Source: Streptosporangiaceae bacterium
Lineage (GTDB): Bacteria; Actinomycetota; Actinomycetes; Streptosporangiales; Streptosporangiaceae
Direction of reading: 5' to 3'
DNA length: 17,971 nt
Assembly (NCBI GenBank): GCA_025934635.1
Contig: JAICWX010000179.1
Location: forward strand, 1 to 17,971
The notes under the pieces are model-generated. The model was given only the letters and a program-made list of their open reading frames with translations. It was not told the DNA's origin and searched no databases. Shown piece after piece: positions 1 through 7,207 of this stretch. The translations under genes and the position numbers were made by a program. Within the stretch, counting starts at the first letter, position 1, and every line of letters begins with the position of its first letter.

Positions 1-773
1 GCATGTACGGCATCATCTTCCGCGACATCAACCCGGTGCGGACGTTCATCGACCAGCGGTTCTCCCGGCAGGTGCACGCCCGGGCCGGCATCGTCATCAA
101 CACCGGCGAGGACAACTACCTGACTACCGCGGACGCGGTGGACGCGGCCCACACGGTGGTGGTGTCCCAGCTGCTGAACGAGTATTTCGGCCGCGAGGCC
201 GGGCTGGCCGACGCCCAGCTCGGGCTCGGGCACGCGTTCGAGATCAACCCGGAGGTGCCCGACTCCTTCCTGCTCGAGCTGGCGCACGCCCAGCTGATCA
301 GGGAGCTGTTCCCGGACGCGCCGCTGAAGTACATGCCGCCGACCAAGCACATGACCGGGAACGTGTTCGCCGGCTACCTGCTGGACGCGTTCTTCAACCT
401 GGCGGGCGTCATGACCGGCCAGTCCATCTTGCTGATCGGCATGATGACCGAGGGCATCCACACGCCGTTCCTGTCCGACCGCGACCTGGCCCTGGAGAAC
501 GTCCGCTACGTGCGGCGCGCCGCCGGGAAGCTGGGCGGGTCGTTCCGGCCCGAGCCGGACGGGCTCGTCGCGCAGCGGGCCCGCCAGGTCCTGGCCGAGG
601 CCACCGGCCTGCTGCGCACGATCGGCTCGCAGGGACTGCTCAACGCGATCGCCGACGGCACGTTCGGGGTGACCAGGCGGCCGGCTGACGGAGGCCGCGG
701 CCTGGACGGAGTGGCGGAACGGGCTCCTGGTTACTTCAATCCGGCCGCTGACATGATGGAGGCAGACCAGTGA
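1..773 (+). CDS. kamD: lysine 5,6-aminomutase alpha subunit (partial, 5' end outside window)
   Basis: This is the C-terminal half of the large subunit of lysine 5,6-aminomutase, which moves the terminal amino group of D-lysine or L-beta-lysine using adenosylcobalamin and PLP. Segments typical of the family are visible: FRDINPVRTFIDQRF near the start of the visible part, INTGEDNYLTTADAV, LGLGHAFEINPEVPDSF, PPTKHMTGNVF and IADGTFGVTRRPADGGRGLDG near the end. About 256 residues are visible. The family is usually slightly over 500 aa, so about half lies upstream of the window, and the ATG at position 3 is internal. The stop overlaps the kamE GTG start by 4 nt (GTGA), so the two subunits are translationally coupled as expected for an obligate complex. 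The identity is strong from family recognition; substrate preference cannot be read from the sequence. Confidence 0.93.
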   Translation, partial: MYGIIFRDINPVRTFIDQRFSRQVHARAGIVINTGEDNYLTTADAVDAAHTVVVSQLLNEYFGREAGLADAQLGLGHAFEINPEVPDSFLLELAHAQLIRELFPDAPLKYMPPTKHMTGNVFAGYLLDAFFNLAGVMTGQSILLIGMMTEGIHTPFLSDRDLALENVRYVRRAAGKLGGSFRPEPDGLVAQRARQVLAEATGLLRTIGSQGLLNAIADGTFGVTRRPADGGRGLDGVAERAPGYFNPAADMMEADQ

Positions 774-1561
774 GCCTGACCGGGATCGTCCGGCCGTACG
801 GCGACACCACCGGGGACGGGCGGGTGCAGCTGTCGTTCACGCTGCCCGTGCCGTTCGGTGACGAGACGGAACGGGCCCGGGCCGAGGGCGCCGCCCTGCA
901 GCTGGCGGCCAAGATGGGCATGGACCCGGCGATGGTCGTGCACGCCAAGGGGATGGGACCGGACTTCACGTTCTTCATCGTGTACGGGCGGGTCAGCCAC
1001 CTGGTCGACCTGTCGGCCGTGACGGTGACCGAGCGGGAGTTCCCGGTCCTGCCGGCCGCCGAGGTCAACCTGCGGATCCGGTCGGCCCTCGGCCGCAAGC
1101 TGGTCGTGGTCGGCGCCTGCATCGGCACCGACGCGCACACGGTCGGCATCGACGCGATCCTCAACGTCAAGGGGCACGCGGGGGAGAAGGGCCTGGAGTA
1201 CTACCGGGAGATCAAGGTGGTGAACATGGGATCCCAGGTCAGCGTGGCGGACCTGGTGGCACGGGCCGCCGCCGAGCACGCCGACGCCGTGCTGGTCAGC
1301 CAGGTCGTCACCCAGCGGGACGCGCACCTGGCCAATACCCGCGAGATGTCGGCGGCCTTCCGGTCCGGGTCCGGGCCGCAGCGGCCGCTGCTCGTGGTGG
1401 GCGGGCCGCGGTTCGACCCGGCCGCCGCGCACGAGCTCGGCGTGGACAAGATCTTCGGCCGCGGCACCACCCCCGGCGAGGTGGCCAGCTTCCTGGCCCA
1501 CGCCCTCGCGCCCGGGGGGATGGAGTCCCCCCGGAAAGAAAGAGCAGAAGGAGCAGTATGA
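770..1561 (+). CDS. kamE: lysine 5,6-aminomutase beta subunit (B12- and PLP-binding)
   Basis: This 263-aa protein is the small subunit of lysine 5,6-aminomutase, which carries the cobalamin-binding Rossmann domain. The base-off B12 motif D-x-H-x-x-G is present as DAHTVG (D121, H123, G126), with H123 the expected lower cobalt ligand. Lys134 lies 11 residues after that histidine, the spacing of the lysine that forms the PLP internal aldimine in the clostridial enzyme (His133/Lys144), so both cofactor residues are intact. The GTG start at 770 overlaps the kamD stop and has GGAGG at 758-762 as ribosome-binding site. The stop overlaps the kal ATG (ATGA at 1558-1561). Residues 1-100 form the usual N-terminal dimerisation region. 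Length is normal for the family, and activity is likely. Confidence 0.93.
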   Translation: MSLTGIVRPYGDTTGDGRVQLSFTLPVPFGDETERARAEGAALQLAAKMGMDPAMVVHAKGMGPDFTFFIVYGRVSHLVDLSAVTVTEREFPVLPAAEVNLRIRSALGRKLVVVGACIGTDAHTVGIDAILNVKGHAGEKGLEYYREIKVVNMGSQVSVADLVARAAAEHADAVLVSQVVTQRDAHLANTREMSAAFRSGSGPQRPLLVVGGPRFDPAAAHELGVDKIFGRGTTPGEVASFLAHALAPGGMESPRKERAEGAV

Positions 1562-1947
1562 GCGCTGAAGTCGGGCAGTCGGTGACGCACCGCCGGTACG
1601 TGAAGTACGGCGACGCCCACTACGGCGGGAACCTGGTAGACGGGGCCTACGTGCTCGGGCTGTTCGGCGATGTGGCCACCGAGCTGTGTATCAGGGCCGA
1701 CGCCGACGAAGGGCTGCTGGCGTCGTACTCCGACGTGCAGTTGCATGCGCCGGTGCGGGCCGGGGACATCATCGAGGCGACGGCCACGGTGACCGCGGTC
1801 GGCCGCCGGAGCCGGCAGCTCGCGTTCGAGGCCCGGGTGACCTGCCGGGCCGACCCGGGGCGGGGGGACTCGGCGGCCTCGGTGCTCGGCGAGCCCGTCG
1901 TCGTCGTCACCGCGGCCGGCGCCGTGGTGGTGCCCGCGGCTACCTAG
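1558..1947 (+). CDS. kal: 3-aminobutyryl-CoA ammonia-lyase (hotdog fold)
   Basis: This 129-aa protein matches 3-aminobutyryl-CoA ammonia-lyase, a hotdog-fold enzyme that removes ammonia from L-3-aminobutyryl-CoA to give crotonyl-CoA late in the lysine-to-butyrate/acetate pathway. Recognisable parts are the N-terminal RYVKYGDAHYGGNLVDGAYVL segment, the VQLHAPVRAGDIIEATATV strand region and the C-terminal EPVVVVTAAG strand. It directly follows kamDE with a 4-nt overlap and an AAGGAG ribosome-binding site at 1548-1553, which strongly supports the pathway assignment because hotdog folds alone are unspecific. The other pathway genes (the dehydrogenase, the 3-keto-5-aminohexanoate cleavage enzyme, lysine 2,3-aminomutase) are not seen downstream and would have to lie upstream of the window. 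Function is inferred from similarity plus context. Confidence 0.85.
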   Translation: MSAEVGQSVTHRRYVKYGDAHYGGNLVDGAYVLGLFGDVATELCIRADADEGLLASYSDVQLHAPVRAGDIIEATATVTAVGRRSRQLAFEARVTCRADPGRGDSAASVLGEPVVVVTAAGAVVVPAAT

Positions 1948-1957
1948 CGTTCGTCAG

Positions 1958-1963
1958 TAGGGT
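1958..1963 (+). promoter_or_regulatory. -10-like hexamer for a leaderless serine hydrolase transcript
   Basis: TAGGGT matches the actinobacterial -10 pattern TAnnnT and ends exactly 6 nt before the GTG at 1970. No Shine-Dalgarno sequence lies between. This is the arrangement of leaderless transcripts that start at the first base of the start codon. It also suggests the hydrolase has its own promoter separate from the kam operon. Confidence 0.5.
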
Positions 1964-1969
1964 GCAACA

Positions 1970-3337
1970 GTGACCTCATCTTCCTCGCTGCTTCCGGCGA
2001 CCTGCCGGGCGCTCACCCACCGGATCGCCGTCGGCCAGGCCGAGGGCCGGACGCCGTCCCTGGTCGGAGCCGTGGCCCGCGACGGCGGCCAGGCCTGGTG
2101 CGGAGCCCGGAGCATGCTCGAGGGCCACGAGCCGGACGGCGGCACCCAGTACCGGATCGGCTCGCTGACCAAGTCGTTCATCGCGGTGCTGGTCATGCGG
2201 CTGCGTGACGAGGGCCGCCTGGACCTCGCCGACCCCGTGGGCACCTACCTCGACGCGGGACCGGCGGCGGGCGCCACGATCGCCCAGCTGCTGTCGCACA
2301 CGGCCGGCCTGCCGTCGGAGACCCCCGGTCCGTGGTGGGAACGGAGCCCCGGCGACCTGCGCCCCGGGCTGGGGGACATCCTCGGGCCGCCGCCGCATCC
2401 GGCCGGGCGCCTGTTCCACTACTCCAACCCGGGCTACGGCCTGCTCGGCGCGCTGGTCGGCCAGCTGCGCGGGCACGGCTGGGAGCAGGCGCTGCACCGG
2501 GAGATCCTGGACCCGCTGGGCATGGACCGCACCAGCGCGGCGCCGTCCGAACCGCACGCGCGCGGCTTCGCCGTGCACCCGTGGGCCGACGTCATGCAGC
2601 TCGAGCCGGCTGACCCGACCGGGCTGATGGCCCCGGCCGGGGAGCTGTGGTCGACGGCGCAGGACCTGTGCCGGTTCGCCGCCTTCCTGCTCGACGGCGA
2701 CGACCGGGTGCTGGCCGCGACGACGCTGGCCGAGATGCGCACCCCCGCCTCGCCGCCCGGCGACGAATCCTGGGCCGGCGGCTACGGGCTGGGCCTGCAG
2801 CTGTTCCGGCACGGCGGGCGGGTCCTGTACGGGCACTCCGGGTCGATGCCGGGTTTCCTCGCCACGCTGTGCGTGAGCCCCTCCGACGGCGTCGCCGGGG
2901 TCGCGCTGGCCAACGCCACGGCGGGCCCCGACATCAGCGGGATCGCCATCGACCTGGCGACGATCGTGGCCGAGGCCGAGCCGCGTTTCCCGGCCCGCTG
3001 GCAGCCGCTGCCCGAGGTCGACCAGTCCCTGCTCGCACTGACCGGCCCGTGGTACTGGGGTCCCCGCGCCTACGTGCTGCGGCTGCTCGCCGACCGGGCC
3101 GTCGAGATCGGCCCGGCGACCGGCCGCGGCCGTGCCTCCCGCTTCCGCGCCGAGCCTGACGGCACCTGGACCGGCCTGGACGGCTACTACACGGGCGAGA
3201 CCCTGCGCCTGGTCCGCGGGGCGGACGGCGCGGCCGATCATCTCGACCTGGGATCGTTCGTCTTCACCCGGACGCCCTACGCGCCGGGCGCGCCGCTGGC
3301 GGCGCGCCCGGACCCGGAGGGCTGGCGGCCCTTCTAG
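1970..3337 (+). CDS. serine hydrolase, beta-lactamase class C / D-aminopeptidase-like
   Basis: This 455-aa protein belongs to the beta-lactamase/transpeptidase-like serine hydrolases. The three catalytic motifs are present: SLTK at residues 65-68 (S-x-x-K nucleophile and base), YSN at 151-153, and HSG at 289-291 (the KTG-equivalent). Residues 1 to about 330 form the catalytic domain. The remaining ~120 residues ([11 protein letters not shown] to the end) form a beta-rich C-terminal domain common in actinobacterial members. No signal peptide is visible, so a cytoplasmic esterase or peptidase is as likely as a wall enzyme; family members range from esterases to D-aminopeptidases, and the substrate cannot be assigned. 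The GTG start has no ribosome-binding site but has a -10-like TAGGGT 6 nt upstream. The stop overlaps the stop of the opposite-strand glycosyltransferase remnant by 3 nt. Confidence 0.88.
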   Translation: MTSSSSLLPATCRALTHRIAVGQAEGRTPSLVGAVARDGGQAWCGARSMLEGHEPDGGTQYRIGSLTKSFIAVLVMRLRDEGRLDLADPVGTYLDAGPAAGATIAQLLSHTAGLPSETPGPWWERSPGDLRPGLGDILGPPPHPAGRLFHYSNPGYGLLGALVGQLRGHGWEQALHREILDPLGMDRTSAAPSEPHARGFAVHPWADVMQLEPADPTGLMAPAGELWSTAQDLCRFAAFLLDGDDRVLAATTLAEMRTPASPPGDESWAGGYGLGLQLFRHGGRVLYGHSGSMPGFLATLCVSPSDGVAGVALANATAGPDISGIAIDLATIVAEAEPRFPARWQPLPEVDQSLLALTGPWYWGPRAYVLRLLADRAVEIGPATGRGRASRFRAEPDGTWTGLDGYYTGETLRLVRGADGAADHLDLGSFVFTRTPYAPGAPLAARPDPEGWRPF

Positions 3338-4132
3338 CCGAGGAGCAGCTTCGCGGCCACCATCGCCCCGTCAGCGCGGACCGTACCGGCCACGGCGGAC
3401 GCTAGCGCGCGCACCGGGGAGGTCAGGACCTCCCCGAGCGCGGCCGACAGGGACCCGGCGGTCGGCACCGGGCCGTCGTGGGCCGCGCCGATGCCCAGCG
3501 CGGCCACCCGGCCGGCCCAGTACAGCTGGTCCGCCACCTGCGGCACGATCACCTGGGGGGCGCCGGCCCGGGCGGCCGTCGTGGTCGTGCCCGCGCCGCC
3601 GTGGTGCACCACGGCGGCCACCCGGCGGAACAGCGCCTGCTGGTTGACCTCGCCGACGGCGAGGCAGTCGCCGGCGTCGTCGGTCGGGGCGAGGCCGGCC
3701 CAGCCGCTCCCGAGCAGGACGCGGCGGCCCTGGGCCGATCGAGGCCCGGTAGGCGTTGACCGGCCCGCCGAACGCCGCGTTCATGCCCTGGGCGTTGAGG
3801 TCCCACAGCTCCCGGTTACCGGTCACGCCCGGCGGGGCCGGCTGGCCGTGCAGGCTCAGCGGCGGGTAGCGGGGCGACGGCAGGTAGCACGGGGCGTAGG
3901 CCGCGTGCAGGTAGCGCAGGCCCCGTTTCTCGCACACCGCCTGCGCGCCGGCCGCGGCCGTGGTCAGGCCGGCCGCGACTAGCACGTCATATCCGCCGGC
4001 CGCGCCGGCGGCCGCGCCGGCGACCGCGCCGGCCTGCGCGGCGATCACCCCGGCGGCCAGGTCCGCCGCCGACGGCGGCCTGGCCCCGGTGAACACCTGG
4101 CGCACCATCTCGCGCACCGGCCGGCCGGCCGG
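3334..4132 (-). pseudogene. UGT-type glycosyltransferase remnant (N-terminal loss, internal deletion, frameshift)
   Basis: Two pieces of one nucleotide-sugar glycosyltransferase (MGT/UGT-like, GT1, as in antibiotic and sterol glucosyltransferases) lie in different frames. The upstream piece (about 4132-3734) reads VREMVRQVFTGARPPSAADL to [10 protein letters not shown]. The downstream piece (about 3732-3334) reads [14 protein letters not shown], then the donor-binding [20 protein letters not shown] and the usual C-terminus. From memory of the family, roughly 90 residues normally separate RASIG from GRRVLL, so an internal deletion with a frame change lies at about 3731-3736. The first ~75 residues of the family are also missing: the frame is closed by the GNAT gene's own stop codon at 4133-4135. 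The donor-site signature survives, but the N-terminal acceptor domain is incomplete. Either frame alone would give a non-functional product. Most likely a decayed gene. Confidence 0.82.
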
Positions 4133-4633
4133 TCAGGCAGTAGCGCGGTAGCGGGTCATCGGGCCGAGAACGCCGGGGACCACGGCGAAGGGGGTCATGC
4201 CGAGCCGCGTGACCACCGCGACCGAGGCGGCGTTGCCCTCGTCGACCTCCGCGAGGATCTCGGGCAGCCCGAGGGGTCCCAGGGCGTGATCCAGCACCGC
4301 GCGCGCCGCCTCGGTGGCGTACCCGCGGCCCCACGAGCCGGGAGCCAGGCTGTAGAAGATCTCCAGGCCGGCCTCGTCGAGCGGGCGCAGGCCGGCCGTG
4401 CCGGCGAGCTCCGCCTGGCCGTGCTCGTGGACGAGCCAGATGCCGTACCCGCCCGCGGCGAAATCCCGGACGCTGTCCCCGATGGTCTCGGCGACCTCGG
4501 CCGCCGAAAGGACCGCGCCGTCGAACAGGAACCGCCGGACATCCGGCAGCGTCCAGTGGGCCAGCAGGACGGGGTGATCGCCCGCGGTGGCCGGGCGCAG
4601 CACCAGGCGTTCGGTGGTCAGGACGTAGTCCAT
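4133..4633 (-). CDS. GNAT family N-acetyltransferase (RimJ/RimL-like)
   Basis: This 166-aa protein is an acetyl-CoA-dependent N-acetyltransferase of the RimJ/RimL/Acetyltransf_3 type. It begins with the characteristic LTTERLVLRPATAGD. The acetyl-CoA pyrophosphate loop is GSWGRGYATEA at residues 99-109, followed by NAASVAVVTRLGM at 134-146, the usual last helix and strand. I chose the ATG at 4633 over longer in-frame starts because the family begins a few residues before TERLVLRP, and because TAGCCT sits 7 nt upstream, fitting a leaderless start. Members acetylate protein N-termini, antibiotics or small amines; the substrate is unknown. Its stop codon abuts the glycosyltransferase remnant. Confidence 0.85.
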   Translation of the reverse strand: MDYVLTTERLVLRPATAGDHPVLLAHWTLPDVRRFLFDGAVLSAAEVAETIGDSVRDFAAGGYGIWLVHEHGQAELAGTAGLRPLDEAGLEIFYSLAPGSWGRGYATEAARAVLDHALGPLGLPEILAEVDEGNAASVAVVTRLGMTPFAVVPGVLGPMTRYRATA

Positions 4634-4640
4634 GCCCGCC

Positions 4641-4646
4641 AGGCTA
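4641..4646 (-). promoter_or_regulatory. -10-like hexamer for a leaderless GNAT transcript
   Basis: On the - strand TAGCCT (TAnnnT) ends 7 nt before the ATG at 4633, with no Shine-Dalgarno sequence between. The same layout recurs at several other starts in the window. Confidence 0.45.
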
Positions 4647-4674
4647 TCCACCCGGCCGTCACCAGGGCTACCAT

Positions 4675-4691
4675 AGCCATGCCGCATGGCT
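4675..4691. promoter_or_regulatory. 17-bp dyad between divergent genes (candidate operator)
   Basis: AGCCATG and CATGGCT form a perfect 7-bp inverted repeat around CCG. It lies in the 99-bp divergent spacer between the GNAT gene (start 4633, -) and the NrdJ-tail-like gene (start 4733, +), about 30-40 bp from each expected transcription start, as for a repressor or activator site. To its right the spacer becomes unusually A/T-rich (TTAAGCGGAGAATTCATATA), the likely promoter zone for the + strand gene. The dyad is seen directly; its function is inferred. Confidence 0.4.
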
Positions 4692-4732
4692 GCTTAAGCG
4701 GAGAATTCATATACAAGTTCGGAGGAAATCCC

Positions 4733-5218
4733 ATGGTGACAGTCGTTCGGCGGCATATGCCCAGGCGTCGCAGCGGACACACTGTCACCGTCACCATCGG
4801 GACCGAACGGTTCTGCCTCACCGCCAACCAGCGGGACGACGGCAGCCTCGGCGAGGTGTTCGTCCACTGGGGCAAGCACGGCAGCAGCACGGCCGGCCTG
4901 GTGAGCGCCTACGCCGCCGGGCTCTCGCTGGGGCTGCAGCACCACGTCCCCCTGGCTGACCTCATCCGTCCCGGGCTCGGCCAGTACTTCGTGCCCAACG
5001 GGCACACCGACGACCCGGAGATCCCCCGGGTCCGCTCGGCGGTCGACTACATCGCCCGGCGGCTGGCCATCGACTGGCTGCCCTACCCCGACCGGGCCGG
5101 GCTCGGCGTCTACACGCTGACCGAGCGCGTGCACCGGGCCAGCACCTGGATCAGCGCGGCCGAGCTAGCAGCCCGGCGGCCAGCACCGCCCGCCGCTGAC
5201 CGCGCTGCGGCACCATAG
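4733..5218 (+). CDS. stand-alone protein resembling the C-terminal (TSCPD) domain of B12-dependent ribonucleotide reductase
   Basis: This 161-aa protein resembles the domain found near the C-terminus of class II ribonucleotide reductase NrdJ. Shared blocks are GSLGEVFVHWGKHGSSTAGL (residues 38-57), LSLGLQHHVPLADLI (64-78), the F-P-x-G-x-TDDP segment at 86-95, and SAVDYIARRLAIDWLP at 102-117. There is no catalytic barrel, and the cysteine-pair tail of NrdJ is missing: the only cysteine is C28. It therefore cannot itself be a reductase. The ATG at 4733 is fixed by a strong GGAGG ribosome-binding site at 4721-4725 and by where similarity begins. The winged-helix gene starts 5 nt after its stop, so the two are probably co-transcribed. 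Possible roles are an RNR-interacting or nucleotide-binding regulatory protein; none is shown by the sequence. Confidence 0.75.
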   Translation: MVTVVRRHMPRRRSGHTVTVTIGTERFCLTANQRDDGSLGEVFVHWGKHGSSTAGLVSAYAAGLSLGLQHHVPLADLIRPGLGQYFVPNGHTDDPEIPRVRSAVDYIARRLAIDWLPYPDRAGLGVYTLTERVHRASTWISAAELAARRPAPPAADRAAAP

Positions 5219-5223
5219 GGGCT

Positions 5224-6282
5224 ATGCCCGGAATCGACGACGAGCGGCTGCGCCGCCTCCGGCTGGCCGCCCAGCGGCTCACCCCGGCTACGGCCGCGGA
5301 CGATGTGCGCGCCGCGGCCCGGGCGGTGGTCGGCGTGCAGGCCCAGGACGTGCGGGCGGCGGGCCTGGCGCTCCGCTCCCGGGTCCCGGGCCTGCGGCGG
5401 GCCGACGTCGACCGCTCCGGCCTGATCAGGACATGGACCAAACGAGGCACGGTGCACCTGATCGACCCCGCCGACTGGCCGTGGCTGCACGCCGCGGTGG
5501 GCCAGCGCAACCGGGCCCGGTTCGACGCGCAGATGCGCCAGCGCGGTGACTACGGCGCCGCGACCGGGATGCTCGGTGACCTCGTCGCCGTGCTCCGCGA
5601 CCGCCCGCTGGACCGGGCCGCCCTGCTCCGGGAACTGGCCGCCCGCGGCCATCCGGTCCCGGGCCAGCGCTCGGTCAACGTCCTGATGCCCTGGGTGGCT
5701 TCCCAGGGCCTGGTGACCGGCCTGCCCGACGGGCGCTACCGGGCGGCCGAGCCGCCGCCCGCGGTGGATCCCGACCTGGCCCTGGCCACGCTGGCCCGCC
5801 GCTACCTGGCCGGCTACGGGCCGGCCGCGGCGGCGGACCTGGCGTCCTGGTCCGGCCTGCCGCTCGGCACCGCCCGCCGGGCGCTGGCCGCCGCCGGGGA
5901 CACCGAGGCGGCGGGCGACCTGCGCGCCCTGCCCGGCACCCTGGACGCGCCGCGGCCCCCCGCGCCGCCCGCCCTGCTGCTCGCCGCGTTCGACACCGCC
6001 CTGCTCGGCTACCGCACCCGGGTGCCGCTGGTGGCGGCGGCGGACGACCGCCACATCCTGCCCGGCGGGGGCATGCTGCGCCCCGCCGTCCTGGCCGGCG
6101 GCCGCGCCGCCGGGACCTGGAGCCTGGCCGGCGGCACGGTGACGATCGACTGGTTCCGGCGCCCGGCTGAAACCGCTGGCCTTTCCGCCGGATTGCGCGC
6201 CGAGCAGGCCGATGTGAAGAGGTTCCTGGCGGACCGCCCTACGGGCGCGGTTCTCCCGGCCGGGGCTGCGCATCCACGGTGA
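5224..6282 (+). CDS. winged-helix DNA-binding protein of the AlkZ/YcaQ-like (HTH_42) family
   Basis: This 352-aa protein has the features of the AlkZ/YcaQ-like superfamily of winged-helix proteins, some of which are DNA glycosylases that excise alkylated or cross-linked bases. The Q-x-Q motif appears as GVQAQD, with Q39 and Q41 at the position of the catalytic motif in AlkZ. It is followed by the family segment RTWTKRGTVHLIDPADWPWL at about residues 69-88. Tandem winged helices are expected through the middle, and a beta-rich C-terminal part contains LLAAFDTALLGYR and ILPGGGMLRPAVLAGG. The ATG at 5224 is 5 nt after the upstream stop with no good ribosome-binding site, suggesting coupling. The last 44 nt overlap the 3' end of the opposite-strand gene at 6239. 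Glycosylase activity is an inference from the motif; many actinobacterial paralogues are uncharacterised. Confidence 0.85.
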   Translation: MPGIDDERLRRLRLAAQRLTPATAADDVRAAARAVVGVQAQDVRAAGLALRSRVPGLRRADVDRSGLIRTWTKRGTVHLIDPADWPWLHAAVGQRNRARFDAQMRQRGDYGAATGMLGDLVAVLRDRPLDRAALLRELAARGHPVPGQRSVNVLMPWVASQGLVTGLPDGRYRAAEPPPAVDPDLALATLARRYLAGYGPAAAADLASWSGLPLGTARRALAAAGDTEAAGDLRALPGTLDAPRPPAPPALLLAAFDTALLGYRTRVPLVAAADDRHILPGGGMLRPAVLAGGRAAGTWSLAGGTVTIDWFRRPAETAGLSAGLRAEQADVKRFLADRPTGAVLPAGAAHPR

Positions 6283-6526
6283 CGTCCAGGGTGCCGGCGT
6301 GGACGATCAGCCGGAATGAGCCGCCGAGGTAGCTGCCCCCGTAGACCGCCGAGGGCGCGGCGCTCACGGTGGCGCCGCCGCCCCCCGGGGATGACAGGTG
6401 GACGCCGGTCAGGTCGCACAGGGCGTGCGGAATCGTCACGGGGAAGTGCCGCACGATGACGCGGCTTCCCGGCCGGCCGCACGCGGCCCTGAACTCCTCC
6501 GGTACCTGCGCGAGCTCGTCCTCCAT
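6239..6526 (-). CDS. small hypothetical protein (95 aa)
   Basis: I do not recognise this protein. The evidence for a real gene is an ATG at 6526 with a good ribosome-binding site (GGTGGAGG, 3 nt before the ATG), and non-random composition: an acidic N-terminal helix (MEDELAQVPEEFRAACG), then alternating hydrophobic strands (VIVRHFPVTIP, FRLIVHAGTLDVTVDA). It lies 31 nt downstream of the PPOX-family gene on the same strand and may be its operon partner. Its 3' end overlaps the winged-helix gene by 44 nt in convergent orientation. No signal peptide or membrane segment is visible. Confidence 0.6.
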   Translation of the reverse strand: MEDELAQVPEEFRAACGRPGSRVIVRHFPVTIPHALCDLTGVHLSSPGGGGATVSAAPSAVYGGSYLGGSFRLIVHAGTLDVTVDAQPRPGEPRP

Positions 6527-6557
6527 GCCTCCACCTTGTCATGCGGAGGCCGGATGG

Positions 6558-7070
6558 CTAGCTCGTCAAGCTGAAGGTGAACATCTTCTCGGCCGCGATC
6601 CGCGCCCCGACCGCGTCCAGGTCATTCAGCCAGGTCTCGAACTGCGGGCCCTGCAGCGGAACGTAGTGATCCAGCATGGCTTGCCGCAGCCCGGCCCCGG
6701 CCGGGTCGCGCAGGTCGAAGAGCTCGTCAACCCGGCCGTGCACGGTCACCGCGAGCTCCTCCCCGGGCAGGTGGGTGGCGCTGACCGCGGGCCGGGCGGC
6801 CAGGTGGCGCATCCGTACCGAGTTCCGGGCCGAGCTGAACCAGAACGACCCGTGCAGGAAGTAGCCGTCGACCGGCCCGGCCAGCGGCCGGCCGTCGGCG
6901 GTTACCGTGGCCACCACCAGCAGCCGCATGCCGGTCAGCCGGGTGGCCAGTTCCGCGGCGGACAGGCGGCGTTCGTCGGTGATGATGCCCCGCAGGTGCC
7001 CGCCCGCGCCCGCCGCGCTGCGATCCAGGAGCTGCTGCAGGTTACCGAGTTCGTCAGGGGTCTCGAGCAT
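6558..7070 (-). CDS. pyridoxamine 5'-phosphate oxidase-family protein (FMN-binding split barrel)
   Basis: This 170-aa protein has the split-barrel pattern of the PPOX/FMN- or F420-binding family: a core strand LLVVATVTADGRPLAGPVDGYFLHGSFWFSS (about residues 50-80), then the conserved basic turn ARNSVRMRHLAARPAVSATH (81-100) that contacts the flavin phosphate, and a final strand ELAVTVHGRVDEL. It is too short, and lacks the C-terminal motif, to be the pyridoxal-synthesising PdxH. Related actinobacterial proteins use FMN, F420 or heme; cofactor and substrate are not determined here. A -10-like TGTAAT lies 6 nt before the ATG (7077-7082), with only a weak GGCGG as ribosome-binding site, so the start may be leaderless. 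It sits 137 nt downstream of the CBS-domain gene on the same strand. Confidence 0.8.
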   Translation of the reverse strand: MLETPDELGNLQQLLDRSAAGAGGHLRGIITDERRLSAAELATRLTGMRLLVVATVTADGRPLAGPVDGYFLHGSFWFSSARNSVRMRHLAARPAVSATHLPGEELAVTVHGRVDELFDLRDPAGAGLRQAMLDHYVPLQGPQFETWLNDLDAVGARIAAEKMFTFSLTS

Positions 7071-7207
7071 CCGCCGATTACACCACGGGGCTACGACATT
7101 CAGGGCTCATCCCGAACGGGCCCGGTGCCCGCGGCCGCGCTGCGCTGGGGCCTGCCGCTTGTCGACGTCGCCGACCTGCGCGGCTGGCTGTAACCGGCGC
7201 TCCGGGG

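Noticed and set aside
5110..6273. A 387-aa open frame on the - strand opposite the winged-helix gene
   Set aside because: Low-complexity Arg/Gly/Gln composition without domains; the + strand frame has clear family motifs.
7074..7193. A + strand reading stretch ending LPLVDVADLRGWL before a stop at 7193
   Set aside because: It has no start codon or ribosome-binding site of its own and is mostly the shadow of the PPOX gene. It may be a gene fragment but is too short to support.
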